64,000 nucleotides of DNA from Hofstenia miamia (GCA_004352715.1 SCFE01000017.1:2627411-2691410); one strand, 5' to 3'; counted from the stretch's first letter, positions 47,947 through 59,596 are shown. Translations and numbers: made by a program. The notes: generated by a model from the sequence alone, not told the origin.

Positions 47947-48475
47947 ATGAAACGTGGAGTATCTGCCAAAGATGTATATAATAATTTATCATCAGTCTGG
48001 AAGGACGCTGCTCCTGCCGATTCAACAGGCCGCCGATGGTACTCGGAATGGAAGAAAAAAGAACCGGTAAATCTGTCTGACGATTTGGTCCCGGTAGACC
48101 TATCAGTATTACTACTAATGAAAATATCGATCTGGTGAAAAGAAGTTTAGACGACGATTGCCATCTAAGTTTGCGAGATTTGGAGCAAATTACAGGAATC
48201 AACCATTTATCTTTATATTCCATTGTTTGTGAGTACTGTTTCGTTTCAAGTGCTTGGTTCCAAAGAAATTGACGGATAATCAAAGACAACAAAGTGTTGA
48301 ATGTGCTACAGACATAATCAATACTCTTGAAGTCATGGATAACCAAAAATACTCGCATATATGGTTGAAGGCGAAACTGTTGTGTACTTCGATCTACAAC
48401 TTACAAATTCCGCTGCGAAGGTGTAAATACCAGCTGGCTCAAAATGTCCACAAGAAACAGGACTTAAAATGACTT
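47947..48475 (+). pseudogene. Mariner-type transposase N-terminal half, frameshifted
   Basis: ATG opens MKRGVSAKDVYNNLSSVWKD and APADSTGRRWYSEWKKKEPV (first helix-turn-helix). After a frameshift comes GRPISITTNENIDLVKRSLD then DCHLSLRDLEQITGINHLSL (GRPR-like hook and second helix-turn-helix). A stop and another shift follow, then the linker before the catalytic domain (PKKLTDNQRQQSVECATDII). No catalytic Asp block is present, so only the DNA-binding half remains. The first 40 bases or so of this frame are duplicated next to the n at 49979. Confidence 0.7.
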
Positions 48476-48629
48476 CTCAGAAATGTATGCTCATTATTAT
48501 TCGGCATGACTTTTAAACTAACTAAAAAAATTCAACCAATCACAGAAAAGATGATGAAATATTTCGTCATTTTATAACTATATAAAGGAAATCTATGTTA
48601 TGCATAACCATTTTGTTATTTTATACTAG

Positions 48630-48766
48630 ATGGATTTAGACACTAGACTGGAAATATTAAAACTATTCTACAAAAATGGAGACAGTGCAACAGCGGCATT
48701 ACGTGCATACAAAATAGCACACCACCTTCACAAAGACATTTTTTCTATTACAGCTGTCACTAACAA
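48630..48766 (+). pseudogene. Transposase-like HTH gene, 5' part, interrupted
   Basis: ATG opens MDLDTRLEILKLFYKNGDSA then ALRAYKIAHHLHKDIF and SITAVTN. This is the DUF4817-type helix-turn-helix that starts many mariner-like transposases. At 48766 the frame is broken by the CCCTAG-ended element. The continuation IRKFEKTKYLHNAAKSGRP is found after the element at 52334. Removing 48767-52333 restores the reading frame exactly by codon count, so the insertion site is precise. Confidence 0.75.
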
Positions 48767-49348
48767 CCCTAGTAATACGAACTTGTCTTTTGGACGTCCT
48801 TAAGTCAACATTTATAGCCGTCCAAAAGACGTCAATATCTGTCCTCATAATGGACTAAAAAATGACATGATTTGCGAGTAAATAATGCATTATTCATGAT
48901 TTTCCAAAACCTTTTCAAATGAAGCAAGGTAGCTTAATCTGATAACGTTTACAACCTATGTTTGTTATGTCGTGAAACCGGATTTTTACTCAATGTGTAG
49001 CCGAGTAAGAAAACTAAGTCTCTAAGGTTATCCGGAATTCACGAGTGTTCAAATTATCAAAATGGGTTTGAACTCGAACTAAAGAAAATATATCAAAAGT
49101 CCGATGCTTAATAGTTAAATACGAAAAGACTTCTGTCTATGTTAATATTTCAATACCTCAGCAATTCTTGTCAATGTCTCTCAAACCTTACTCAGTTAAT
49201 CCGTCTATTTCTAACACCAACTGAGCGTACAAGATTGTAAAAATAATTTTACCTTATTTCCTTATACCCCAAGTCAAAATACTATATGCTAAGGTAAGTT
49301 TGACTTTAAAAAAAAAACGTCTTTTAAAACTTAATCCGAAGCTAGTAG

Positions 49349-49807
49349 AAACAATTCGTGCAGAACTGGGTCGGAGAAATGCAAGTCATAAAGTGTACGT
49401 CTGCGATGAGAAATGGATTTATACAATTATAAAACTGATAATTGCGAAAAATCATACGTCGGGTAAACAAAGCGACATTAGGTAACAAGAATGAAGGAGC
49501 ATATTAACGGACATCTAAGATCAGAAATATTTATGCATGAACACCAAGCTAAAGAAAAAACTTTTACATACAACTAAGAACACAACCTCCTTAAATAGGG
49601 GAGGCCTTAATCATCACGCAAACAAAGAAACATCAATTACTGAATAAGCAACAAAGCATGATAACATTAAATTTATTCTAGTGTGCATGCAGTAATTTTG
49701 TATTATTAGAGTGTAGTCAATAGTAAATATGTATTTCCCCGCATATTTGTTACTGATGATGATTTTCAGAATCGAAACTGGTCTATATTTTTTATAGCGT
49801 TTAAAAA

Positions 49808-49838
<31 letters not shown>

Positions 49839-49979
49839 CATAATTTTAGTGTAAACTGCATTCGTAATTCATTGCGCAACGTTTTATTAGAATATGCAGC
49901 CTACAAAATAAATGTATCTTTTTTATAGTTTAACTGAAATGAAACGTGGAGTATCTGCCAAAGATGTATATAATAATTN
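49349..49979. other. Foreign insert in solo LTR, with duplicated mariner leader and n
   Basis: The LTR sequence is interrupted after CTTAATCCGAAGCTAGTA (49331-49348) and resumes after the same 18 bases at 49980-49997, following an n at 49979. The insert starts with a transposase scrap (VETIRAELGRRNASHK then VYVCDEKWIY, a mariner first-Asp motif). It ends with an AT run and 49810-49978, which copies 47816-47987. The structure may be an assembly chimera. Confidence 0.65.
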
Positions 49980-50865
49980 CTTAATCCGAAGCTAGTAATT
50001 TACGAAATACCTAGGAATAAATTGAACACGTTTATTCTTTAGTTTGTATTAAATTTTAACACAAGAAATGTCAACCAAATTTTTATTATAAAGCGAACCA
50101 AACAACAAACAAGTTCGCGAAATAATTTCAAGCCTTTTCTGTCGTTGCAAGCAGTTATTTTCCAATAACAAGTTATACTTTAATGTTTCTCTCACATTAA
50201 TCGATTTTGGTACTAAATTCTAAGTGAAAGTAGTTTTCTTAATTCGCAGCACACAAGGAACTACTTTTAAAAGAAATTTTGCTTCCTGCAGTAACCTAAA
50301 CTTGTTAATTCAATCGATTAGCGTATTTTCTCCCAAAGCTTACTTAATGGCAGAAACAAGCGATAGATTTTAATTTTCAAAACTATACTTCGCCTCTTTC
50401 ATAAAAGAAACCGTATTAACTTTGTAAAACAACTTACGCAATTACTTCCGTTGATACAGTAATTTCAAGGGAATTCTTAGAGCACAAAACTGAATCCTGA
50501 GCTTCTCTCTTAAAGCCGTCTTAATTTACTATTAATTATATTGAAATGTTTACTCTAATAGAAGTAAATCGAAATCAAAATACAAAACACCCGTAACTAA
50601 TTTATTTTACAAAACGAGAATAATTAAACAAGGATAAACCAAAATTTTAAGTAACTTAAATCACCAGTTATAATTAAGACTCAATGAAACTTCCACCATT
50701 AAAGGAGTCTAGATTCTAGAACAAAGTTTTACCTGATGTGTATCACCACTGAATTCTGAAATAAATTTGTAACTAATGTCTTGAAGCACAACAAAGAAGT
50801 CGTCAGATTTCTACCAACTTTGTCAGTGTCTCGGGTGGGGGGGGGTTCTCTCTATTTTGACGATC

Positions 50866-50887
50866 TTTTATACCCGGCACTACGTCA
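50866..50887 (-). promoter_or_regulatory. LTR core promoter (TATA and TGACGTA), copy 1
   Basis: The minus strand shows TATAAAA (50866-50872) and TGACGTA (50881-50887) 9 bases apart, preceded by CCAACCAGAG. The same words at the same spacing occur in LTR copy 2. TGACGTA is CRE/ATF-like. Confidence 0.6.
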
Positions 50888-51504
50888 TTGTTCTCTGGTT
50901 GGAGGTCTATTTTTAAATCCAGACTTAAATTGGCATTTTCGGAGCATCTTAAAGTTTAATGTCACGTCCATCATACTCTCTTTGGTTTAAGGAGTCTTTA
51001 GTTATTCAGTTGTTTGTCTTTTATTTTAACTCGTTAAACACTTAAAAAGCTTGTTAACCATCTTTTTACCAAGTAGTAGCCTCTTAAGCTGATGCAAGCT
51101 TCTCGCGATTTCGGTAAACATCTAACAAATGCGGTAAATTGCGTTTTTTTCAAAGTCATTTCTTTTCCATAAAATTTAAAATTGATTTAGTGAAACGAAA
51201 TCCTTATTCATTTTCAGAATTAATTATTAGCAGAAAAATTTAAAATTATTCTATGCAGTTTGAATTCCAAAAATTTGTAAAATTCCCATTTTACTACATT
51301 CGCCACTGCCAGATTTGACTTAGAATTTCAAGAAATTCTATGCAAATCTTACCAATATGATATTACCAGAGTCCTCTATAATATAAATACTGATAATGTT
51401 TCATGCTTAGATAGTTCATTCTTTATTTTCAAGCTGGGGTTACTTGATTTAAATTAGGATAATGAACTGTTGGAAGACCTGGTGCAAATGTTGTCATGGT
51501 ATGA

Positions 51505-51575
51505 CGAAAAATTTAAAATTATTCTATGCAGTTTGAATTCCAGAAATTTGTAAAATTCCCATTTTACTACAGTTA
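51505..51575. repeat. Short duplicate of LTR segment outside the LTR
   Basis: 51505-51575 repeats 51233-51303 with one visible difference near TTCCAGAAATTTG. It lies just beyond the solo LTR boundary, so a local duplication occurred after or during the insertion. Confidence 0.7.
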
Positions 51576-52189
51576 CTACTGAACTTCTTAATATTTAAAC
51601 ACAATCGAACATCTAGTAGTTTCACTTAACAAGTATGCCACTATCATTTATAAAGAAGGATTTAATAGCTTTACTTTTGACCCTAATTTCACTCTTGTAA
51701 ACGTTGAAAATTTTTTATTCCTTGCTATTTTTCTTAAAAATATTAACGTTTCTAAACAAAGTTTAATCATTTTTTTATAATGTCACATAATATTCAATAG
51801 ACAATTTATGATTGAATGAATTATTCCATTTTCAAGATAAACATGCATTAATTTTAAACATAAATATTTTTCACAGGTTGGAATGATTTATGCAAATATA
51901 TATTTTAACTTCAAAAATACCTTAAAACGTAAATATTAATAAAAAGTGAATAGACGCATACTAGTGAAATTAATGAAAAAGCAAATATATAAAAAATTTT
52001 GCACCTTTACAAAAGTGATATTTAAGTGTCAAAATTTCTATTATAGGAGACTTCTTTATAAATGATAATAATGATGACGTTTGTGACTAAAATGAGTAGG
52101 AAGTGTGATTGTGAGTAAATTTCAAAGGCATGGTTACGAAAATCGCATGCTGTGAAAGATATCCCAATTAAATAACTTCATTCACAAAG
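51576..52189. other. Interior of CCCTAG element, no coding
   Basis: AT-rich sequence between the solo LTR and the right inverted repeat. No motif recognised. Confidence 0.45.
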
Positions 52190-52333
52190 ATTGTGGCAAA
52201 TCATGAATAACATTTTATTTATTAGCAAATCATGTCGTTTTTGTGTCCATTGTGAGGACAGATATTGACATCTTTTGGGCGGCTATAAATGTTAACATAA
52301 GGACATCCAAAAGACAACTTCGTGTTACTAGGG

Positions 52334-52593
52334 AATAAGAAAATTTGAAAAGACAAAGTACTTGCACAATGCTGCTAAATCAGGGAGACCGTAAACCAGT
52401 GGTAATGAGTGCGCTGAAAACTCTGCAAGATACAAATGTGCATGGCCATGTAAGTTCTTCTTCTATTGCTGCAGCTACTACAATTCCAAAGAAAAGTGTT
52501 TGTCGAATTTGTAAAGCATGTGGTTTGCAGACCAGGATTTCCGTTTATTGTATTGCAATAATATTGTTGCCAAAAAATTTGGACAATAAATAA
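52334..52593 (+). pseudogene. Transposase-like HTH gene, 3' part
   Basis: This continues the gene split at 48766: IRKFEKTKYLHNAAKSGRP, then a stop and a one-base shift to KPVVMSALKTLQDTNVHGHV and SSSSIAAATTIPKKSVCRIC. These are the conserved F(E)xTG-x-x-x-x-x-x-SGRP block and the second helix-turn-helix of mariner-like transposases. Catalytic sequence is absent before the next repeats. The frameshift is outside the inserted element, so the gene was probably already dead (inference). Confidence 0.7.
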
Positions 52594-52607
52594 TTGCAAT
52601 TATCGAC

Positions 52608-52664
52608 AATTATTGTACAATATTTCAATTATTGTACAATATTTCAATTATTGTACAATATTTC
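52608..52664. repeat. Three-copy 19-bp tandem repeat
   Basis: AATTATTGTACAATATTTC is repeated three times without change. Each unit contains the palindrome ATTGTACAAT. Confidence 0.9.
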
Positions 52665-52981
52665 AACTCGTTGCATAACTAATATTTCAATTACTGTGGT
52701 AACAGTAAGATTGGCAGCCGGTGGTTTTCTAGTGTAAAATAGTCGGAACCACAGAATTTTTACTAATTAGCGAAAAGTACTAATTAGCTGGATAATAATT
52801 AGCGAGAGTCCACTGTATTGATAAATTGCGGTACTGCATACAAATATTGTTGCTTCAGCATCTGGTGCCCCTTCTGCCGTAAAATAAAATTCTGCAACAC
52901 TCTTTGTAGTAAAGTTCATAACAACTGACTTCCGTGAAAAATAAAATGAAATGCCAGCAAATACAGTGCTGTCTCAATAAC

Positions 52982-54197
52982 CTAGGGTAGGGCCCATGCC
53001 GGCTTGTCCGTGCCCATATGCTAAGCCCGTTATGCCTGTAGCATATGATATTTGACTAAACTTGCTTGATGCTAGCAGAAAACCGTTGACTGTGCTTTTA
53101 AAAAGAAATATACTTAAACTATCACAGCCATCAATGAAGTTTACATCAATATAAAAAAGGTTTTTTGTTGAAATCACTGAAAAGTTTAATTTTACAAATT
53201 TAAAATTAAAATTTTGATCAAATTGATCAATAAGTTATGTCAATCATTGATAAAGTGCGCCTCAAACATCACAACCACAATCAGGGCTAGGATATATATT
53301 TGTTTAAGACACAGAGCAGTTTTTATGCATATTTGGATAGTTTTCTTTAACGTATATTTCCATGATAGCTCGCATATTCCATTGTATTTCACGCGCAAAT
53401 GTCACAGATAACAAATATTTTCACTGAATTTTATCGGTTCTGGCCTGCAACACCTCGAAACTGAAGGCACACAAATATTGGAAATTTTGAAACTCGTTTA
53501 CTTGCAAGACGACTACTTAATGTAGGAATTGTGTTTCATTACGGTATCTTTCAGTTTTGTACTGAAGCTTTAACGCAACTGCTAGGGCGGCTATTTCTTT
53601 GTAATGAGTTTGAGGTACTTGATAATGTCATAGAACTAATACAGAGGGAGATGTACAAAGAAAAGCTGATGCCTTAAAGGAAATTTCGATTTACCATCCA
53701 TGAGAATATTTGCACAAGATAAAATGAAAAATAAATCCATGCAGTTGATTTTAATCCTTTAAATGTTCCCATATATAGAAATGTCTAGTCTAGATGGGTC
53801 AAATTCAAACACGAATGTTGATTACTGTTGATCACTTGAAACAACATTAATGTGTCTATTAGTATAAATGTGCATACCTTGTTAGTAAATATCTCTCCTC
53901 TTTAATGTAGATTTTATGCATATTTTAAAAATATTTTTAAAATTTCGGTGCATTATTTGAAGACTATTATATATTTTATGTACTGTTTTGTAATTTCTAC
54001 GATAAATCTACATGTGAAGGTTAGTATTACACCAAACAGATATACCATAGATATATAGAACAGACCTAATTTACATCAAACAAATGATTTTAAGAATATA
54101 GATCCTCGAGTAAGAACGGCAAATATTCATGCAGTTTTCGTATGCCGGGTCCATGCCCGTACACTTTTGCCCGTACCCATTACGGGCCCTACCCCAG
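52982..54197. mobile_element. hAT-like element, about 1.2 kb
   Basis: The left end CTAGGGTAGGGCCCATGCCG pairs with the right end (reverse-complemented) CTGGGGTAGGGCCCGTAATG. Flanks TCAATAAC (52974-52981) and TCGGTAAC (54198-54205) agree at 6 of 8. The interior holds a 50-codon plus frame near 53530-53680 (FHYGIFQFCTEALTQLLGRL) that I do not recognise. Non-autonomous or degraded. Confidence 0.6.
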
Positions 54198-54316
54198 TCG
54201 GTAACCGTGTGAGTGAGTTTGTTTTGTTGCGTCGTGTCTAGCAAAAATGAACGCCACCTGAATTCAGCATTCTGCAATTATTTGAGCAATCATGCTGATT
54301 TGTTTACTCAGTTCTT

Positions 54317-54560
54317 TAAGGTGCGTTCAGATGAGAACTTTTTGATGCGCATCTTTTGATGTAAGTGCGTTCAGATGAGCATCTTCTTGATGTATGCTTT
54401 TTTGATGCATCAGTCAAAATTTGGGAGTGTTCAGACGAGCGTCTTTTTGATGTACTCTTTTTTGATGCATCAGTCAAAATTTGGGAGGGTTCAGACGAGC
54501 GTCTTTTTGATGTACATCAATTTGATGAAATTGCATTCAGACGAGCAATATTTTAATTTT
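54317..54560. repeat. Degenerate tandem repeat, ~60-bp unit
   Basis: Units starting GTTCAGACGAGCGTC and passing through TTTTTTGATGCATCAGTCAA recur about every 59-60 bp (54370, 54429, 54489), with shorter flanking pieces at 54329 and 54534. The GCGTTCAGAYGAGC word is like the ends of some DNA transposons, so this may be an amplified transposon terminus. The open frames across it are chance. Confidence 0.8.
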
Positions 54561-55280
54561 GATGTTTATTCATCAATTTAAGTTTAATAGGAAGTGTGTT
54601 TTTCTATAACTGGGAAAATTATAATGAACACCTCAATTACTGATTCAAAACGTCAAAGAATAAGTAGTTAATTACTGATTGTTTAAAAAAACACGAAATT
54701 ACATGTTTAAAGTTTCTAGAGAATGGCGGTATACCAATACTGAAACTAATAACGCTATATTATGACAATACCGAAAAATACTGATAACGTGGTATCTTGC
54801 CTAAAATATTGATCAGTATATTATTTAAAAGTAGGCTGTGTATTGTGTGCAAGCCCGCAGGTCAATGCTTGCTGTATGAAAACTTGTAACTGTTGGAGGC
54901 TTAAGATAGAGTACTTTAGAAAATAACGAACTTTCTTAAGAAAATTCTATTAATAATACAGTTACACTTATATGGACTGATTAGCCCACAAAATGTTGTT
55001 GTAAATACTTTCACAAAAACGAGCTATTTACAGATTTTGTCTTAAAACATCAGATTTACAAAATGTAATCATTCGAATTAAGGTGTATTTATTTCTTTGC
55101 AACACAAAAATCATTATTATGAAATTAAATCCTTTTAATTTATGCTCGAGGTCGAAAGGTCCGTTCCATTGCATACGCTATTTATACATTTAAAAGTTTT
55201 AATATACTGGTGATATTAAACATTGTTCCATGGACTGGCTTAAAATTCCATTTTTATCAAAAAGGAAAGTTCAATAAAAC

Positions 55281-55314
55281 CAAGGAGTTCTTAATTTAAA
55301 TTAAGAACTCCTTG
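55281..55314. repeat. Perfect 34-bp palindrome with 8-bp flanking direct repeats
   Basis: The arm CAAGGAGTTCTTAATTT is followed at once by its exact reverse complement. Both sides are flanked by AATAAAAC (55273-55280 and 55315-55322). See the matching finding. Confidence 0.95.
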
Positions 55315-55403
55315 AATAAAACGCATTCATATTTGTAATTACTATTCCATTTTACATATGAATTCATTTAATTAATATAACCATGGTATACTACACCTAA
55401 CTT

Positions 55404-55435
<32 letters not shown>

Positions 55436-55734
55436 NNNNNNNNNNNNNNNNNNNNNNNNNNNNNNNNNNNNNNNNNNNNNNNNNNNNNNNNNNNNNNNNN
55501 NNNNNNNNNNNNNNNNNNNNNNNNNNNNNNNNNNNNNNNNNNNNNNNNNNNNNNNNNNNNNNNNNNNNNNNNNNNNNNNNNNNNNNNNNNNNNNNNNNNN
55601 NNNNNNNNNNNNNNNNNNNNNNNNNNNNNNNNNNNNNNNNNNNNNNNNNNNNNNNNNNNNNNNNNNNNNNNNNNNNNNNNNNNNNNNNNNNNNNNNNNNN
55701 NNNNNNNNNNNNNNNNNNNNNNNNNNNNNNNNNN
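55436..55734. other. Assembly gap, 299 N, inside (AT)n
   Basis: AT dinucleotide runs border both sides (55405-55435 and 55735-55765), so the gap may be mostly microsatellite. Confidence 0.95.
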
Positions 55735-55769
<35 letters not shown>

Positions 55770-55922
55770 ATATTGTTGTTTCACTTGTTAACGTATTGAA
55801 TTTGAATTACTTCCTTAATGTTACAGAGATACCATATTAAAATGAAGAAAATTCTCGGCACCAAATGGTGCCTTCTGGCAATATCCCATATATCATAATA
55901 CATTACAAAAATATTGAAATAA

Positions 55923-56300
55923 TAGTCCGATCTCAAAGTTCGCCTATGCTTTAGAAACTTCAACTAAATGTTCAGCCGGAACCCGGCATTACCGAAATAT
56001 TTTATTAATAGTCCGATCACAAAATTCGGCTATATTTTATAAAATTTCCATTAAAATGTTAAGTCTGAACCCGGCATTACAAGAATATAGAAATAAATGG
56101 TCAGATTCTTAAGTTTATCTAAATTTTAGAAAGTTTCAATTAAAAATTTCCTGCTTGAATCTGACAGAAGATCTCAGCTAAAAAACAATGTAAATTTTTA
56201 TTAAAAATCCTAAATGTCATTAAAATAGTACACTGCAATTTGAGAAATAACAAAGCATTCAGTCTGAACCTGGCAACAAATAGGGTTAGCACTATTTTTA
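55923..56300. repeat. Decayed tandem repeat, ~86-90-bp unit
   Basis: Units with TAGTCCGATC, a TTAGAAA-like middle and GAACCCGGCATTAC recur at 55923 and 56009, with a third more worn copy near 56098. A last trace (TCTGAACCTGGCAAC) is near 56260. Between these words the copies drift strongly. Confidence 0.7.
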
Positions 56301-57886
56301 GAACACCAGTTAAGGAAAATATAAGCTAAAAGAAACATATAAATATTGTCAATAAATTTTCTCTAGAAGTTATATAAATATTGTAAAATATTGGAGACGT
56401 TTGCATATATTTATTCGAAATATTTCTGCCAATTTCACTTAAAGTGCATTTTATGATCTATATAATCTATTAAGATATATATTTCAGATAAAAAATTTAT
56501 GAGAAAGACTTATTTCTCATAACTACATTGGCATTACATGATTTGGTTTGAGAAAAAACAGTTTAAGTTCCTTGCAATATATTGCTAAAGAGTTTGAAAG
56601 AAAGATATTGATTAGGTCTAAAAATAAAAAGTATTACCACATGGAGCTATTGATTATCTAGAGAATGATAATATTTTTCTGTCAATGCTGTTAAAATTAA
56701 CATTGCAGTAATCTTCTGAATTTAGACTACCTCAATTTTTTAAATCTCTTTACAAGCTGATATGTTATGAAACTTCACTTGAATAATAGAAGATCTTATG
56801 TAATAATGACAAGTTTAATCGATTATATTTAATAAGCATTTAACCCTACGATTACCAAGGGTGGTTCAGTGGTACATTTTGTACCAACATTAAAACTTTT
56901 TGTATAGCAAAGCAAATATGACATCCTTTAACAATACACAAAATGTTAGGTATTTAATAATGTAATTGTTTAGGGCGTAGAACTAAAGTATTTTAAAGCT
57001 TAATTTAGCATGCAGCCTCATATTTCAGAAATTCAAGCATACTTACCAATGTTTACAAAAGTTTGAAATGATTGCAATGCTGAAAGACTTTTTATGCTGT
57101 AGTAAACGTTTTGATTCGCAAAGCAAAGACTTATAGAAAAAATCACAGAAAAGAATGTCTGCATGGTCAACACAAATTCAAATTTGGAATGAACGACAGG
57201 TGGAATATTTTTCTACTACTTACATTTCTTAATTATTAAATTTGATTTACTATACCACTTAGCTGAAATTGTGATGCTTTTGCCTTCTCCCCACACAAAT
57301 GAATGTAAAAAAGTGATGTAACAATTTCTTAACACAATAATAACAATAAATTGTTCGTTATATAGAGGTTGTAACAGTGTCTGCTTTTAAAAGCAGATGC
57401 TGTTAATCAATTGGTTTAAACCAACAAAGCATTTTTATGCTATATTTGGTTGTTCTTAGGCACATTGTAAGTGCTCTGTGAGTTAATTTAAATTTGTGCA
57501 TTATAGTGTCTACATGTACAATTTTCAAAAAGCTTCTTGCAAGAAAATCTTCAGAATTAAAACTAAAAGACTGTNATTAAAATAAAATTTTTCGGGTGGC
57601 ATCAACAATCTCTGTGCCATGATTCCTGAACTAAAACCCTAAAACGTAAGTGTTAGAATTATTAACTTCACTAACTATTAGTTTAAACTATTTACTATAA
57701 CCGTCGACTAGTTTACCAGTCTCCCTACTTTAAATTTTCATCACGTTTTTCAATTCTTAGACTATTTCTCTAAAACTCCCACACGTATTTTTTTCTATGA
57801 GTCCTTAATTTATTTAACAAGCAAAACAAATTTTAATTAATTTTCTTTGTTATTTCCGAAAATTTTATCTCCAAGATGTTGCCAAA
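56301..57886. other. Non-coding stretch
   Basis: No supported gene. A short near-palindrome (TCTGCTTTTAAAAGCAGA) lies near 57379-57396, and a single n at 57575. Confidence 0.45.
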
Positions 57887-59433
57887 TGTCGTGAAACTGG
57901 ATTTTTACTCAGGAATTTAATAACACAATGTGTAGCTGAGAAAGAAAACTAAATTTCTAAGATTATATCCAAAAATCACGAATGTTCAATTTACCAACAA
58001 GGGATTGAACTCGAACTCTCAAAAGTATATCAAAAAGTCCAATGCTTAATACATAAAATACGAAAAGACTCCTGTCAATGATAACATTTCAACACCACAA
58101 CGATTCTTGTCAATGTCCCTCAAACTCTACTCAGTGAATCCGACTATTTCTAAAACCAACTGAGCATACAGGAATGTAACAATAAATTTACCTTATTTTC
58201 TTATACTGCAAGTTCAGTACTATATGCAAATGTAAGTTTGATTTTAAAAAGCGTATTTTCAAACTTAGTCTTGAACTAGTACTTTACTAAATACCACAAA
58301 TAAATCTAACATGCTTGTTCTTTATTTTGTATGAGGTTTTAATACAAGAAGAAATGTCAACCTAATTCTGGTAGTGATTCTATAACGTAGGTTACTACTA
58401 AGAAGGGAAAAACTTAACCACTAAAAAGTTCCGAAATCAATAATGTCTAAGTTACCAAAATGTTTATAGTCTCAAGCTTCTAAAAATGTATCAAAAGCAT
58501 GATGAAATAAAAATAATAAAACCCGAAATGGTTCACTATTATTTTAAAAGTTAAACAGACAAAACGTCTTTGTAAATGTCTTACAATATCTGACAAATCA
58601 CTGGGTTGCTTTTTATCAACAAGAAAGTGCATGGTATTATTAAAATTTAAGTTACTCTCTTGCGCTATTACAAAACTAATATATGCTAATTTAAGTTAGA
58701 TTTTAAGACCAGTCTTTCCAAACTTTATGTGAAACAACTGATTTTATTAACAACCACGGACAACTTCTAATCAGAGCTACTGGTTTGTACTTTAATAACT
58801 CACAACGTCTCACATGAATTTAAGAAAAACAAAATGTTTTCTCTCAGAAAGAGTAGTTTAGCTGAACAATTTTATGCAATATAAATACAGTATTATTTTG
58901 TTTAAAGTTACCCTAAAGGTCTTCCCTTACTAACACTGTTTTAAGTTATACTACAAAGAACACAATTCACTAAGATGTCTCTTGTCCCCTAATGGATTTC
59001 TGACAAAACTTAATGTTTAATAAGTTTCTATTTGCACACAAAGAGAACATGCTAATGTTCTATGGCAATTCCTATTTTATTCTTTAATTCAATTAAGGGA
59101 CTCTGTATTTTAATTCAGTCCCCTCGTATTTTCCCAAACAAAATTCTCTGTACTATTGAGTGTTAATGATAGTTTCTAATTCCAAACAGTTGATACTTAA
59201 TTCCTTTAAAACAATGCCGACTTAATTTTGTTGTACTCTCATGTAACTGTTTTACTCTCTCAAAATTAAATGAAAAACAAAATATAAAAACAAATGATAA
59301 CTTATGTATTTTACAACAGGAGAATGCTTATACAATTCCCAAGAATAAACGAATCAAATAAATAAAGTCACACATTATATTTAATGCTATATGAAACCTC
59401 CAAAGCTAATGAATATGATATCAATTTCAAAAC

Positions 59434-59440
59434 CTTTACC
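59434..59440 (-). promoter_or_regulatory. Conserved splice donor in LTR leader
   Basis: The minus strand reads CAG/GTAAAGG here and CAG/GTAAAAC at the matching place of the solo LTR (donor at 50732), about 140-165 bases after the TATA box. Its conservation suggests LTR-started transcripts are spliced, for example to make env mRNA (inference). Confidence 0.45.
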
Positions 59441-59596
59441 TGACGAGTATCACTACGAAACATAGAAATAACTTCTAGTTAGATAAATGACCAAGAGATG
59501 TCTTTCACTAAGTTTGTAATAGAAATATTTGCTCGATGTTTCTCTTCTTCTCAGAGTATCGGGCGGGGGTGTGTGTTTTCTATGAAGTTTTGAAGG

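Larger units (their letters stand above)
48968..51496 (-). mobile_element. Solo LTR, about 2.5 kb
   Basis: It aligns over its length with 57887-60265, except for an insert at about 49349-49979. On the minus strand it begins TGACAACATTTGCACCAGG and ends TTTCACGACA, the TG..CA ends of LTRs. Flanking 5-mers TGTTA (48963-48967) and TGGTA (51497-51501) match at 4 of 5, a plausible target duplication. No internal region is attached, so it is a solo LTR from recombination (inference). Confidence 0.7.
48767..52333. mobile_element. DNA transposon with ~145-bp inverted repeats, CCCTAG ends
   Basis: The left end (48767 to about 48912) begins CCCTAGTAATACGAACTTGT and the right end (about 52190-52333) reverse-complements to CCCTAGTAACACGAAGTTGT. 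Homology runs about 145 bp with few mismatches. Each repeat also has an internal hairpin (GTCTTTTGGACG ... CGTCCAAAAGAC). CCCTAG ends recall piggyBac elements, but only AA flanks the element on both sides, not a full TTAA. No transposase lies inside; most of the interior is a solo LTR. It splits the DUF4817-type gene. Confidence 0.8.

Noticed and set aside
48767-52333. Calling the CCCTAG element a definite piggyBac
   Set aside because: The ends look right but no flanking TTAA and no transposase are present, so the superfamily is left open.
52345-52599. Independent small genes on both strands
   Set aside because: The plus frame is the continuation of the split transposase pseudogene; the minus frame is its shadow.
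54317-54560. CRISPR array
   Set aside because: Repeats are degenerate and directly abutting, with no unique spacers, in a eukaryotic genome.
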